Assembly (NCBI RefSeq): GCF_965215815.1
Contig: NZ_CBDCEO010000013.1
Location: 806,001-870,000 of the forward strand
Length of the DNA stretch: 64,000 nucleotides
Source: Poriferisodalis sp965215815
GTDB lineage: Bacteria; Actinomycetota; Acidimicrobiia; Acidimicrobiales; Poriferisodalaceae
Direction: 5' to 3'
The notes beneath the pieces were generated by a model, which saw only the letters and a program-made list of their open reading frames with translations, searched no databases and was not told where the DNA came from. The position numbers and the translations under genes were made by a program. Below are positions 35,625-45,973 of this stretch, piece by piece. Position 1 is the stretch's first letter. Each line of letters starts with the position of its first letter.

Positions 35625-35924
35625 ATGGCGATCGACGAGATCGAACGCACCGCCATGGTGCAACAGCTCATCAACACCCTGGGCGAACAGCCCGCCAACA
35701 CGCTCATGAAATGCATCCTCCCCGACGGCGCAGACCAAATCGCCACCAAGGACGACATCTACGCGCTCAAGGCCGACCTCATCGCGCTCGAGGAACGCCT
35801 TCGCAGCTACGTCGACACGACCATCGCTACGGCGTTGGCCAAACAGACGCGCACGCTCATGCTGACCATGGCGGGTTTCATGCTGACGATCTGGGTGCCG
35901 CTGACTGTCGGCGCTGTCACCTGA
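35625..35924 (+). CDS. Small coiled-coil protein with C-terminal membrane span
   Basis: This 99-residue protein has a helical N-terminal half (IERTAMVQQLINTLGEQPANTLM), a DQIATKDDIYALKADLIALEERLRS coiled coil and a single C-terminal hydrophobic span (LMLTMAGFMLTIWVPLTVGAV). The arrangement resembles DUF1640/CCDC90-like proteins. ATG at 35625 is supported by GAAGGA seven bases upstream; GTG at 35610 is less likely. Function is unknown. Confidence 0.65.
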   Translation: MAIDEIERTAMVQQLINTLGEQPANTLMKCILPDGADQIATKDDIYALKADLIALEERLRSYVDTTIATALAKQTRTLMLTMAGFMLTIWVPLTVGAVT

Positions 35925-35960
35925 TCGACGAAATGTGCGGCGCAGCTACGACGCTGCCGG

Positions 35961-38306
<2,346 letters not shown>

Positions 38307-38371
38307 GGCTGGCAACGGCGATTCGGGTGGCGCCCTTGGAATGGGGCCGGCGTAGGTTGAGTCATGCGGGA

Positions 38372-38397
38372 CGCTTCACGTTGCCGCTTCACGTTGT
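38372..38397. repeat. 13-bp tandem duplication at the argJ stop codon
   Basis: CGCTTCACGTTGC is followed directly by CGCTTCACGTTGT. The duplication spans the stop codon of argJ, so it adds no residues. Confidence 0.85.
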
Positions 38398-39606
38398 GTA
38401 GTCGGCGTTGATGCGGACGTACTGGTCGGTGAGATCGCAGCCGTAGACCGTGAACGACCCGCCCACCTCCGACGTCTGGATGCCCAGGTCCACCGAGATC
38501 AGCACTTCGTCGGACGCCAGGTAGGCCTCGAGCTCAGCAAGCGCCTCGGGTGTCGCGGGCGTGGGATAGAGCTCCTGATCGCCGAAGCGGATCACCACAT
38601 TGTCCTGGTGGATGTCGGTCTCGTCGCTGCACTTGCCGACCGCCATCGCGACCCGGCCCCAGTTGGGATCGCGGCCATGCACAGCGGTCTTCACCAGCGG
38701 CGAGTTCACGATGGCCTTGGCGACCCGCTTGGCCTGCGCGTCGTCACGGGCTTCGTTCACGGTCACCACGATGAGTGTCTCGGCGCCTTCGCCGTCAAAG
38801 GCGAGCTGACGGGTCAGATCCAAGCTGACAGCACCGAGGGCCGACTCCAGTGCGGCCTCGTCGACCGGCCCGGCTGCACCATTCGCCAGCATCACCACCA
38901 TGTCGCTGGTGGACGTGTCGGTGTCCACGCTGAGCGCGTTGAACGTCACGTCGCACACACGGCGCAGCATGGCGTCAAGCCGGTCGGGAGCAATCTCGGC
39001 ATCGGTGGTGATCACCGAGATCATCGTGGCCATGTCGGGCTCGATCATGCCTGAGCCCTTGGCGATGCCGACCACGGTGGCGCCACCAGCCGATGCGCTG
39101 GCGGTCTTGGGATGCGTGTCGGTGGTCATGATCGCCGTGGCTGCCGCAGTGGCGTCCCGCGACGTCAGTGCCCCCTCCCGCGCTGCAACCAGACGGTCGA
39201 AGTAGGCATCAACCTTGCCTTCGGGGTAGTGCACGCCGATGAGGCCGGTGGAACCCACCAGCACCTGGTCGGGCTGGCAGCCCACGAATTCGGCAACGCG
39301 CCGCGCCAGATTCGCTGCATCTCGCTCGCCCTGCTCGCCGGTTGCCACGTTGGAGTTCTTCGACACCACCACGACCGCCTGCACCCGCCCGTCGGCGACG
39401 TTGGCCTGGCTGAGGCGCACGCTGGCACCGGCAAACAGGCTCTTGGTGAACACACCCGCCGCAGCGGCCAACCCATCAGCCGCCAAGACCATCACATCGT
39501 CGGTGTCGTCTTTCATGCCCATGTTGCCGACGTGGCAGGCAAAGCCAGCCGGCAAGTCGACCGTCGCGCCCGCCGGGGCGGAATTCCCGAGCTCGCCAGA
39601 CACCAT
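38389..39606 (-). CDS. argJ: Bifunctional ornithine acetyltransferase/N-acetylglutamate synthase
   Basis: This 405-residue enzyme recycles or makes N-acetylglutamate in arginine synthesis. It self-cleaves before a threonine, visible in the motif PDMATMISVITTD. Other family marks are TKSLFAGASVRLSQ near the N-terminus, GIAKGSGMI and the C-terminal HGRDPNWGRVAMAVG, with the final YVRINADYTT tail. ATG at 39606 has GAGGG upstream and is chosen over in-frame starts further out. The other arg genes are not here, so argJ is solitary between pcrA and a cupin gene. Confidence 0.95.
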   Translation of the reverse strand: MVSGELGNSAPAGATVDLPAGFACHVGNMGMKDDTDDVMVLAADGLAAAAGVFTKSLFAGASVRLSQANVADGRVQAVVVVSKNSNVATGEQGERDAANLARRVAEFVGCQPDQVLVGSTGLIGVHYPEGKVDAYFDRLVAAREGALTSRDATAAATAIMTTDTHPKTASASAGGATVVGIAKGSGMIEPDMATMISVITTDAEIAPDRLDAMLRRVCDVTFNALSVDTDTSTSDMVVMLANGAAGPVDEAALESALGAVSLDLTRQLAFDGEGAETLIVVTVNEARDDAQAKRVAKAIVNSPLVKTAVHGRDPNWGRVAMAVGKCSDETDIHQDNVVIRFGDQELYPTPATPEALAELEAYLASDEVLISVDLGIQTSEVGGSFTVYGCDLTDQYVRINADYTT

Positions 39607-39718
39607 GTTGAACCCTCGTCGCACCTTCTCCACGGCCTGCCCGCGGCTGTGGGGCCAAGGTAGTTGCGGCAGCGCCGGGAGCCTCCGGCAATTCACCGAA
39701 CCGCAGCGGCGAGCAAGT

Positions 39719-40390
39719 TCAGCGGTCGCTGTCGGGCACCGTGAACAGCTCGTCGACATGCAGCGTCCAGTTGGCACGCCGCCGGTTCGGGTCGGCCGTC
39801 CGGCTATTCCCAGTCGCCGAGCCGGCGTGGTCGACCGGCAGCACCATTCCCCGCAGGAAGCTGGCTCCCATGGTCTCGCTACCCCAGAACACGACCTCGT
39901 CGCCTCCCGATTCCCACCACGGCTCGCCGGGCACGCCGCTGCGGTAGCGCTCGCCGTGCTGCTCGATGTTGAACGTGCCCCGCAGCAGGCAGCGAATCCC
40001 CGGTCCAGGATGGAGATGAGGATCCGAGATGTGGCCCGCTCGCGACGTGATCTGGTCGAGCCGGAACAGCCACTCGCTCCCCCGAGCCATGTCCAGAGAC
40101 GTGATGAGCCGACTCATCCGGTGGATCGTGAGCACGTCGGCACCCGCCAGCAGGGCGTGGCGCCTGTTGGGTCGATCGACCTCCCAGCGCCAGACCTGTG
40201 ACCACTCGGCCGTGCCTTCCACCTCGTAGCCCTCCGAGGCCGCCGCGTACTCCCCTGCTCGCAGGTCGCGCCCGTTGACCGCCACTTCGCCGTCGCGCAC
40301 GTAGAGCAGCCGCGGCAACGGCCCCAGCGGTGTCGAAGTGGCCCCACCAGCAAGGATCTGGTCTTGGTAGAAGTTGATGTTGAACGGCAT
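39719..40390 (-). CDS. Cupin-like protein, partner of the ThDP enzyme
   Basis: This 223-residue protein has two cupin-like segments. The second holds HISDPHLHPGPGIRCLLRGTFNI and the acidic GGDEVVFWGSE, giving a possible metal site of His and Glu. The first half (LPRLLYVRDGEVAVNGRDLRAGEY) looks like a paired cupin barrel. ATG at 40390 lies 5 bp after the upstream ThDP-enzyme stop, so they form a unit. Homologues of unknown role accompany ThDP enzymes; it may be a dioxygenase or isomerase acting on the same keto acid. The function cannot be decided. Confidence 0.65.
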   Translation of the reverse strand: MPFNINFYQDQILAGGATSTPLGPLPRLLYVRDGEVAVNGRDLRAGEYAAASEGYEVEGTAEWSQVWRWEVDRPNRRHALLAGADVLTIHRMSRLITSLDMARGSEWLFRLDQITSRAGHISDPHLHPGPGIRCLLRGTFNIEQHGERYRSGVPGEPWWESGGDEVVFWGSETMGASFLRGMVLPVDHAGSATGNSRTADPNRRRANWTLHVDELFTVPDSDR

Positions 40391-40395
40391 GGGTC

Positions 40396-42039
40396 TTACT
40401 CGCTGGGCTGGAGGCCTCGGATTCGTGGCTTGACGATGTGCGGCCACGGGAAGGGAACCTCGCCGAACGGCACCTCGACCACAGCCGGCTCGCCCGAGCC
40501 CAGCGTTTCGCGCAGGCGAGTGCGCAGCTCGTCTGGTGTGCTGGCACGCAGCGCTCGGACACCGAATGAATCTGCCAGCTTCACGAAGTCCGGACTCGTG
40601 AGGTCGCTGGCGATGACGCGGCCGCCATATCGCTCGTGCTGTATCCGGCGGACGTTGCCATAGGCGTGGTCGTTGAACACGATCGTCGTGAGCGGAATGT
40701 TGTGGCGTACAGCGGTCGCCAACTCGTTGATGGTGAACAGTGCTCCCCCGTCGCCGACGATCGACACCACCGGGACGTCGCGCCGCGCATGTGCTGCACC
40801 GAGCGCCGTCGCGAACCCGTATCCCAGCGTGCCCTGGTAGCCGGCGCTGATGAAAGTCCTCGGACCGAACACCTCGAACCCGAGCCACGACACGTAGCCG
40901 CACTGCGTCATCTCATCGACGAAGATGCCCTCGGCCGGCAGCTCGGCTCTGATGGCACCGAGCCAGCCGTGCTGGGGCGCAAGTGCGGCTGCGCAGTCCG
41001 CTTCAGCTTCGGCTCGCGTCTGGGCGACAGTGCTTCGCCATGCGGAGCGGTCGAGCGATGTCTCCCCCAGTGCGTCGGCGAGCAGGGGCAGCGCATCGGC
41101 GAGATCGGCATGAATGCCCACTGCGGGCGGCCCGGCGCGGCCGATCTCGTCGGCATCGATGTCGATGTGGATGATCGTGAGGTCGTCGTCGACGCCCCAG
41201 GTGGACTGCGCCATGGCGAGCCGGGTGCCCAACCCGATGACGACGTCGGTGTGCGGCCAGAGCTGGTACCCGGTTGGCGTGGTGATGCTCAAGGGACAGT
41301 CCGACGGCATCACGCCTCGACCCATGCGGAAGGCCAAGACCGGTGCCGACAGTTGCTCGGCCAACTGGCAGATTTCAGACGAGAATGGCTGGGCGCCGCC
41401 CCCGACGACGATCATCGGCCGCTCTGCCGCTGCGATGAGCTCTGCCGCCTCGGCAATGGCCGCCGGATCGGGTGCAGGACCTGGCCGGGCCGGAGCGACA
41501 AGATCGCCGCGAGACGACTCGACGGTGGCGTTCCACACGTCGGTCGGGACTTCCACGCCGACCGGGCCTCGACGTCCCGAGCGCAGCGCCGTGAACGCGC
41601 TCTGCAGCACAGCGTGGGCGGTCGCGCCATCGGTGACACGCTCAGCCTGGCGGGTGAGCCGCCCCAGCACGCCCAACTGATCCGGGATTTCGTGTAGAGC
41701 GCCAAGCCCCTTGCCGATTGCGGCCGAATGGATCTCGCTCACCAGTGCCAGCACCGGCGCATTGGTGGCGTATGCCGTGCAGAGCGCCGCTGCCGTGTTC
41801 AGCAAGCCCGGTCCCGGCACCACGCAGAACGCCTGCGGCTCGCCCGTCGCGAGAGCGGCTCCCAGCGCCATGTAGGCGGCACCCTGCTCGTGACGGGTAT
41901 GGACGGGTGCCAGCGCGTCGCTGCGGTCGTAGAGCGCATCGAAGAACGGGTCGTTCTGCACCCCGGGAAGGCAGTACAGGTCGGTGATGCCATTCGCAAT
42001 GAGCGTCTCGACCGTCAAGCTCGCAACCGTCTGCGTCAC
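40396..42039 (-). CDS. Thiamine-diphosphate-dependent enzyme (acetolactate synthase family)
   Basis: This 547-residue enzyme has N-terminal TDLYCLPGVQNDPFFDAL with the activating glutamate in THRHEQGAAYMALGAAL-type spacing (seen as HTRHEQGAAYM), a central domain with MIVVGGGAQPFSSEICQLA, and the C-terminal ThDP motif VGDGGALFTINELATAVRHN ending in VFNDHAYGN. It belongs to the acetolactate synthase/benzoylformate decarboxylase superfamily but is not obviously IlvB, since no IlvN follows. Its start is GTG at 42039, 18 bp after guaA. A cupin gene follows by 5 bp, so guaA, this enzyme and the cupin could be one transcript. Confidence 0.8.
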   Translation of the reverse strand: MTQTVASLTVETLIANGITDLYCLPGVQNDPFFDALYDRSDALAPVHTRHEQGAAYMALGAALATGEPQAFCVVPGPGLLNTAAALCTAYATNAPVLALVSEIHSAAIGKGLGALHEIPDQLGVLGRLTRQAERVTDGATAHAVLQSAFTALRSGRRGPVGVEVPTDVWNATVESSRGDLVAPARPGPAPDPAAIAEAAELIAAAERPMIVVGGGAQPFSSEICQLAEQLSAPVLAFRMGRGVMPSDCPLSITTPTGYQLWPHTDVVIGLGTRLAMAQSTWGVDDDLTIIHIDIDADEIGRAGPPAVGIHADLADALPLLADALGETSLDRSAWRSTVAQTRAEAEADCAAALAPQHGWLGAIRAELPAEGIFVDEMTQCGYVSWLGFEVFGPRTFISAGYQGTLGYGFATALGAAHARRDVPVVSIVGDGGALFTINELATAVRHNIPLTTIVFNDHAYGNVRRIQHERYGGRVIASDLTSPDFVKLADSFGVRALRASTPDELRTRLRETLGSGEPAVVEVPFGEVPFPWPHIVKPRIRGLQPSE

Positions 42040-42064
42040 TCGCCTAGTCCCACTCGCCTACTCC
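42037..42064. repeat. 14-bp tandem duplication at the guaA stop codon
   Basis: CACTCGCCTAGTCC is followed by CACTCGCCTACTCC. On the minus strand the guaA stop and the start of the ThDP-enzyme gene lie within the repeated segment, giving two TAG-like contexts in a row. Confidence 0.85.
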
Positions 42065-43635
42065 CACTCAATCGTGCCGGGCGGCTTTGAGGTGATGTCG
42101 TAGACGACCCGGTTCACGCCAGCCACCTCGTTGACAATGCGCGACGAGATCGTCTCGAGCAGATCGTGAGGCAAGCGGGCCCAGTCGGCGGTCATCGCAT
42201 CCTCGCTGGTGACCGCCCGCACGATGATGGGCTTGGCATAGGTGCGCTCGTCGCCCATCACGCCGACGCTGCGGATGTCGGCCAGCACCGCGAACGCCTG
42301 CCACACCTCGCCGTCCAGACCTGCTTTCGCAATTTCCTCGCGCACGATGACGTCAGCGGCTCGCACGGTGTCGACAGCCTCGGGGGTGACCTCGCCCACG
42401 ATCCGCACGCCGAGGCCCGGCCCCGGGAACGGTTGGCGCTGGACGATCTCGGGCGGCAGACCCAGCTCTGCGCCTACGGCACGCACCTCGTCCTTGAAGA
42501 GGTTGCGCAGCGGCTCGACCAGCTCGAAGGTCATGTCTTCGGGCAGCCCGCCGACGTTGTGGTGGCTCTTGATCTTCGCCGCAGTAGACGAGCCCGACTC
42601 GATCACATCGGGATAGAGCGTCCCCTGCACCAGGAAACGAGCGTCGGTGATGCCTCCAGCAGCCCGCTCGAAGATGCGCACGAACTTCTCGCCGATGATC
42701 TTGCGCTTGTCCTCGGGATCGGTGACTCCCGCCAGCGCCTCGAAGAACTCGTCGGCAGCGCGCTCGTGGATCAGCTCGATGCCCTGCGTACGGCGGAACG
42801 TCTCGGTGACCTGGTCGCCTTCGCCAGCTCGCATGAGCCCCGTGTCCACGAAGACGCACGTGAGCTGGCTGCCAATGGCCCGCTGGGTCAGCGCAGCGGC
42901 CACGGCGCTGTCCACCCCGCCCGAGAGACCGCAAATGGCCCGTGCCGAGCCGACCTGAGCCCGGATGGCCTCGACGCTGTCGGCGATGACATTCGACATC
43001 GTCCATTCGGAGTTGATCTGGCACACCTCATGCAGGAACCGCACAAGCTGGGCCTGCCCGCCAGGCGTGTGGTGAACCTCCGGGTGGTACTGCACCCCGT
43101 AGAAGCGACGCTCGAAGTCCTCGATCACAGCGGCGGGACTGTCCGGCGTCGATGCCGTGACCACGAATCCCACCGGCGGCTCCGTCACCGCATCAAAGTG
43201 CGACATCCACACTGATTCCGACGAAGGTGCTCCACGTGACGAGCCACCCAACAGCTCCGACGCCACGTCAGTTCGGCCGAGCATCGTGCGCCCGTACTCG
43301 CCCCGGCCGCTGCGGTCCACCCGCCCGCCGAGGTCGCGAGCCAGCAGCTGCGATCCGTAGCAGATGCCCAGGATCGGCACGCCCAGCTCGTAGACGTCAG
43401 GGTCGATGCCAGGTGCCCCTTCGACGTGCACCGAAGCCGGTCCGCCGCTGAAGATGATCGCCGCTGGCGAGCGCTCAGCCAGCTCAGCAGCGGTTGACGT
43501 GTGAGAGACGATCTCGGAATAGACCTGCGCCTCGCGCACCCGCCGCGCAATCAGCTGCGCATACTGCGCGCCGAAATCCACCACGAGGACCGTTGGGTGG
43601 GCGGCCGAGCTGGCCGCCGGCGAGTGTGGGGGCAT
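42058..43635 (-). CDS. guaA: GMP synthase (glutamine-hydrolysing)
   Basis: This 525-residue enzyme turns XMP, glutamine and ATP into GMP. The class I glutamine amidotransferase domain has VVDFGAQYAQLIARRVREAQVYSE, IIFSGGPASVHVEGAP and the catalytic GICYGSQLL, with the His/Glu pair in GVQYHPEVHHT. The synthetase half has AICGLSGGVDSAVAAALTQRA (PP-loop) and FPGPGLGVRIVGEVT with KSHHNVGG. The C-terminus GTIEWE is complete. ATG at 43635 precedes a short Ala/Ser-rich leader. Confidence 0.97.
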   Translation of the reverse strand: MPPHSPAASSAAHPTVLVVDFGAQYAQLIARRVREAQVYSEIVSHTSTAAELAERSPAAIIFSGGPASVHVEGAPGIDPDVYELGVPILGICYGSQLLARDLGGRVDRSGRGEYGRTMLGRTDVASELLGGSSRGAPSSESVWMSHFDAVTEPPVGFVVTASTPDSPAAVIEDFERRFYGVQYHPEVHHTPGGQAQLVRFLHEVCQINSEWTMSNVIADSVEAIRAQVGSARAICGLSGGVDSAVAAALTQRAIGSQLTCVFVDTGLMRAGEGDQVTETFRRTQGIELIHERAADEFFEALAGVTDPEDKRKIIGEKFVRIFERAAGGITDARFLVQGTLYPDVIESGSSTAAKIKSHHNVGGLPEDMTFELVEPLRNLFKDEVRAVGAELGLPPEIVQRQPFPGPGLGVRIVGEVTPEAVDTVRAADVIVREEIAKAGLDGEVWQAFAVLADIRSVGVMGDERTYAKPIIVRAVTSEDAMTADWARLPHDLLETISSRIVNEVAGVNRVVYDITSKPPGTIEWE

Positions 43636-43743
43636 AGGTCCGGCGCCGCAGCTGCGCCAAGTTCGGGAAAACAACGAGGCTATCGCCGCCCCCCAAGCCC
43701 GCTTTGGAAATCCGCGCTCAACGGCACCGTGGGCCAGGAATGA

Positions 43744-43773
43744 CACAGGGCCGGCGAATTCGCCGACCCTGTG
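43744..43773 (-). terminator. Terminator-like hairpin after groEL
   Basis: CACAGGG-N1-CGGCGAATTCGCCG-N1-CCCTGTG is a 30-bp nearly perfect palindrome 29 bp after the groEL stop. Only one pair is mismatched. There is a short T-poor tail, so it may end the gro message as a strong hairpin without a U-run, and may serve both directions. Confidence 0.6.
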
Positions 43774-43801
43774 CGTGAGTTGTAGAGAGAAGCAGCCGGA
43801 G

Positions 43802-45460
43802 CTACATCATCCCGCCCATGCCACCCATGCCGCCCATGCCGCCGCCCATGGCAGCAGCAGCAGCAGCAGCGGCTGCGGGGTCAGCCTCTTCGGGCTTGTC
43901 GGTCACCAGTGTCTCGGTGGTGAGCAGCAGGGCCGCGATTGACGCTGCATTCTGCAGCGCCGCACGGGTCACCTTCGCCGGATCGATCACGCCAGCGGCA
44001 ACCAGGTCCTCGAACTTGCCGGTTTCGGCATTGAAGCCCGTGTTGCCTTCGGCCTGCTCGATCTGCTGGACGATCACAGCGCCCTCATAGCCGGCATTGT
44101 GTGCAATCTGGCGGCTGGGGCCTTCGAGCGCCCGGTGCACCAGGCGGGCCCCGGTGGCTTCGTCGCCATCGAGGTCCAGCGCTGCGACAGCGGCACGAGC
44201 CCGCAGCAGCGCTGTGCCGCCACCGGGCACGATGCCCTCTTCAATGGCGGCACGGGTCGCCGACACGGCGTCCTCGATGCGGTGCTTCTTTTCCTTCAGC
44301 TCGACCTCGGTGGCCGCGCCGACCTGGATCACTGCCACGCCGCCAGCCAGTTTCGCCAGCCGTTCCTGCAGCTTCTCGCGATCCCAGTCGGAGTCGGTGT
44401 CGTCGATCTCGCGCTTGATCTGCACCACACGACCCTCGACGTCGCCGGACTCGCCGCCGCCGTCCACGATGGTGGTCTCGTCCTTGGTGATGATCACCTT
44501 GCGGGCGGTGCCGAGCAGGTCGACGGTGGTGTTCTCCAGCTTCAGGCCCACCTCTTCAGAGATGACCTGACCGCCAGTGAGGATGGCCAAGTCGGCCAGC
44601 ATCGCCTTGCGGCGCTCGCCGAAGCCGGGGGCCTTCACCGCCGCCGATGAGAACGTGCCGCGGATCTTGTTGACCACCAAAGTTGCCAGCGCTTCGCCCT
44701 CGACATCCTCGGCGATGATCACAAGGCCCCTTCCTGATTGCATCACCTTCTCGAGCACGGGGACCAGCTCGGTCACTGAGCCGATCTTGCCGTTCACGAA
44801 CAGCAGGTAGGGATCGTCGAAGACGGCCTCCTGACGGTCGGGATCGGTCACGAAGTAGGGCGACAGGAAGCCCTTGTCGAACTGCATGCCCTCGGTGAAT
44901 TCGAGGTCGACGCCGAACGTGTTGGATTCCTCGACCGAGATGACGCCGTCCTTGCCGACCCTGTCGAAAGCCTCGGCGAGCGTCTCGCCAATCGTGCTGT
45001 CCGCAGACGAGATGCCAGCCACGCTGGCGATCTTGTCCTTGTCATCGGACACGTCGATGGCCATGGCGCCCATGGACTCGACGGCTGCTGCAACAGCGGC
45101 CTCGATGCCCCGCTTGAGCTCCATCGGGTTGGCGCCGGCTGCCACGTTGCGCAAGCCCTCGCGCACCATTGCATGGGCCAGCACCGTCGCGGTGGTCGTG
45201 CCGTCGCCAGCGACATCGTTGGTCTTGGTGGCGACCTCTTTCACCAGCTGAGCACCCATGTTCTCGAACGGGTCGCTGAGCTCGATCTCACGGGCGATGC
45301 TCACGCCGTCATTGGTGATCGTCGGCGCCCCGAACGATTTCTCGAGCACGACGTTGCGGCCCTTGGGACCCAGCGTCACCTTGACAGCGTCAGCCAGCTT
45401 GTTGACGCCGGCTTCGAGGCCGCGGCGGGCCTCTTCGCTGAACTTCAGAATCTTCGGCAT
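43802..45460 (-). CDS. groL: Chaperonin GroEL
   Basis: This 552-residue Hsp60 forms a 14-mer that folds proteins with GroES. It has LADAVKVTLGPKGRNVVLE, the ATP site DGTTTATVLAHAMV, GFGERRKAMLADLAI, and the C-terminal GGMGGMGGMGGMM tail, which is the flexible tail typical of functional GroEL1-class proteins. Length is standard. It lies 34 bp after groES, and is controlled through the CIRCE element upstream of groES. Confidence 0.98.
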   Translation of the reverse strand: MPKILKFSEEARRGLEAGVNKLADAVKVTLGPKGRNVVLEKSFGAPTITNDGVSIAREIELSDPFENMGAQLVKEVATKTNDVAGDGTTTATVLAHAMVREGLRNVAAGANPMELKRGIEAAVAAAVESMGAMAIDVSDDKDKIASVAGISSADSTIGETLAEAFDRVGKDGVISVEESNTFGVDLEFTEGMQFDKGFLSPYFVTDPDRQEAVFDDPYLLFVNGKIGSVTELVPVLEKVMQSGRGLVIIAEDVEGEALATLVVNKIRGTFSSAAVKAPGFGERRKAMLADLAILTGGQVISEEVGLKLENTTVDLLGTARKVIITKDETTIVDGGGESGDVEGRVVQIKREIDDTDSDWDREKLQERLAKLAGGVAVIQVGAATEVELKEKKHRIEDAVSATRAAIEEGIVPGGGTALLRARAAVAALDLDGDEATGARLVHRALEGPSRQIAHNAGYEGAVIVQQIEQAEGNTGFNAETGKFEDLVAAGVIDPAKVTRAALQNAASIAALLLTTETLVTDKPEEADPAAAAAAAAAMGGGMGGMGGMGGMM

Positions 45461-45494
45461 GTGTCGGTTCTCTTTCTTGTCGTCGCGTAATGAG

Positions 45495-45785
45495 TTAAGC
45501 GACGACGGCCAAGACGTCGCGAGCGCTCAGGATGAGCAGGTCCTCGCCGGCCACGGTGATCTCGGTGCCGCCGTACTTGCTGTAGACGACGGTGTCGCCG
45601 ACGCCGACGTCCATCTGGATGATCTCGCCCGAATGGTCGGAACGCTTGCCGGGACCGACCGCAAGTACCTCGCCCTGCTGGGGCTTTTCCTTGGCGGTGT
45701 CGGGGATGACAAGCCCGCTGGCGGTGGTTTCCTCTGCGTCGCTGGGACGCACGACGATTCGGTCCTCGAGTGGCTTCAGGTTCAT
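45495..45785 (-). CDS. groS: Co-chaperonin GroES
   Basis: This 96-residue heptameric co-chaperonin has LKPLEDRIVVRPSDAEE at the N-terminus, the mobile-loop ETTASGLVIPDTA, QGEVLAVGPGKRSDHSG and VVYSKYGGTEI. ATG at 45785 is preceded by AGGAGG. It heads the groES-groEL operon. The HrcA operator CIRCE and a sigma-70-like promoter lie about 70-120 bp upstream. Confidence 0.97.
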   Translation of the reverse strand: MNLKPLEDRIVVRPSDAEETTASGLVIPDTAKEKPQQGEVLAVGPGKRSDHSGEIIQMDVGVGDTVVYSKYGGTEITVAGEDLLILSARDVLAVVA

Positions 45786-45853
45786 GGTCGGATATGCCTC
45801 CTGTGGCGCTGTGCCCTGTCTGGGGGCCGTGTCATGGGATTGCCCGGCGGCAC

Positions 45854-45880
45854 TTAGCACTCTCACCGGGCGAGTGCTAA
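45854..45880. promoter_or_regulatory. CIRCE element (HrcA operator)
   Basis: TTAGCACTC-N9-GAGTGCTAA is an exact match to the CIRCE consensus. It sits directly after the groES -10 box, where HrcA binding would block the start of transcription until heat shock. Confidence 0.97.
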
Positions 45881-45908
45881 CGATACGAGCACCGGTAGGC
45901 GGCGACAA
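45880..45908 (-). promoter_or_regulatory. groES promoter
   Basis: On the minus strand TTGTCG (45908-45903) and TATCGT (45885-45880) are separated by 17 bp. The -10 touches the CIRCE operator, which supports the call. Confidence 0.7.
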
Positions 45909-45937
45909 CCTCGCAGCAAACACAACTGCAAATTATG

Positions 45938-45966
45938 TTGCTTATGAAAGATTGATGGGATAAATT
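45938..45966 (+). promoter_or_regulatory. Promoter of the AlbA_2 gene, leaderless
   Basis: TTGCTT (45938-45943) and TAAATT (45961-45966) are 17 bp apart. A start seven bases later would fall on the ATG at 45974, so the transcript would be leaderless. The surrounding DNA is unusually AT-rich for this window. Confidence 0.55.
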
Positions 45967-45973
45967 CATCTCA

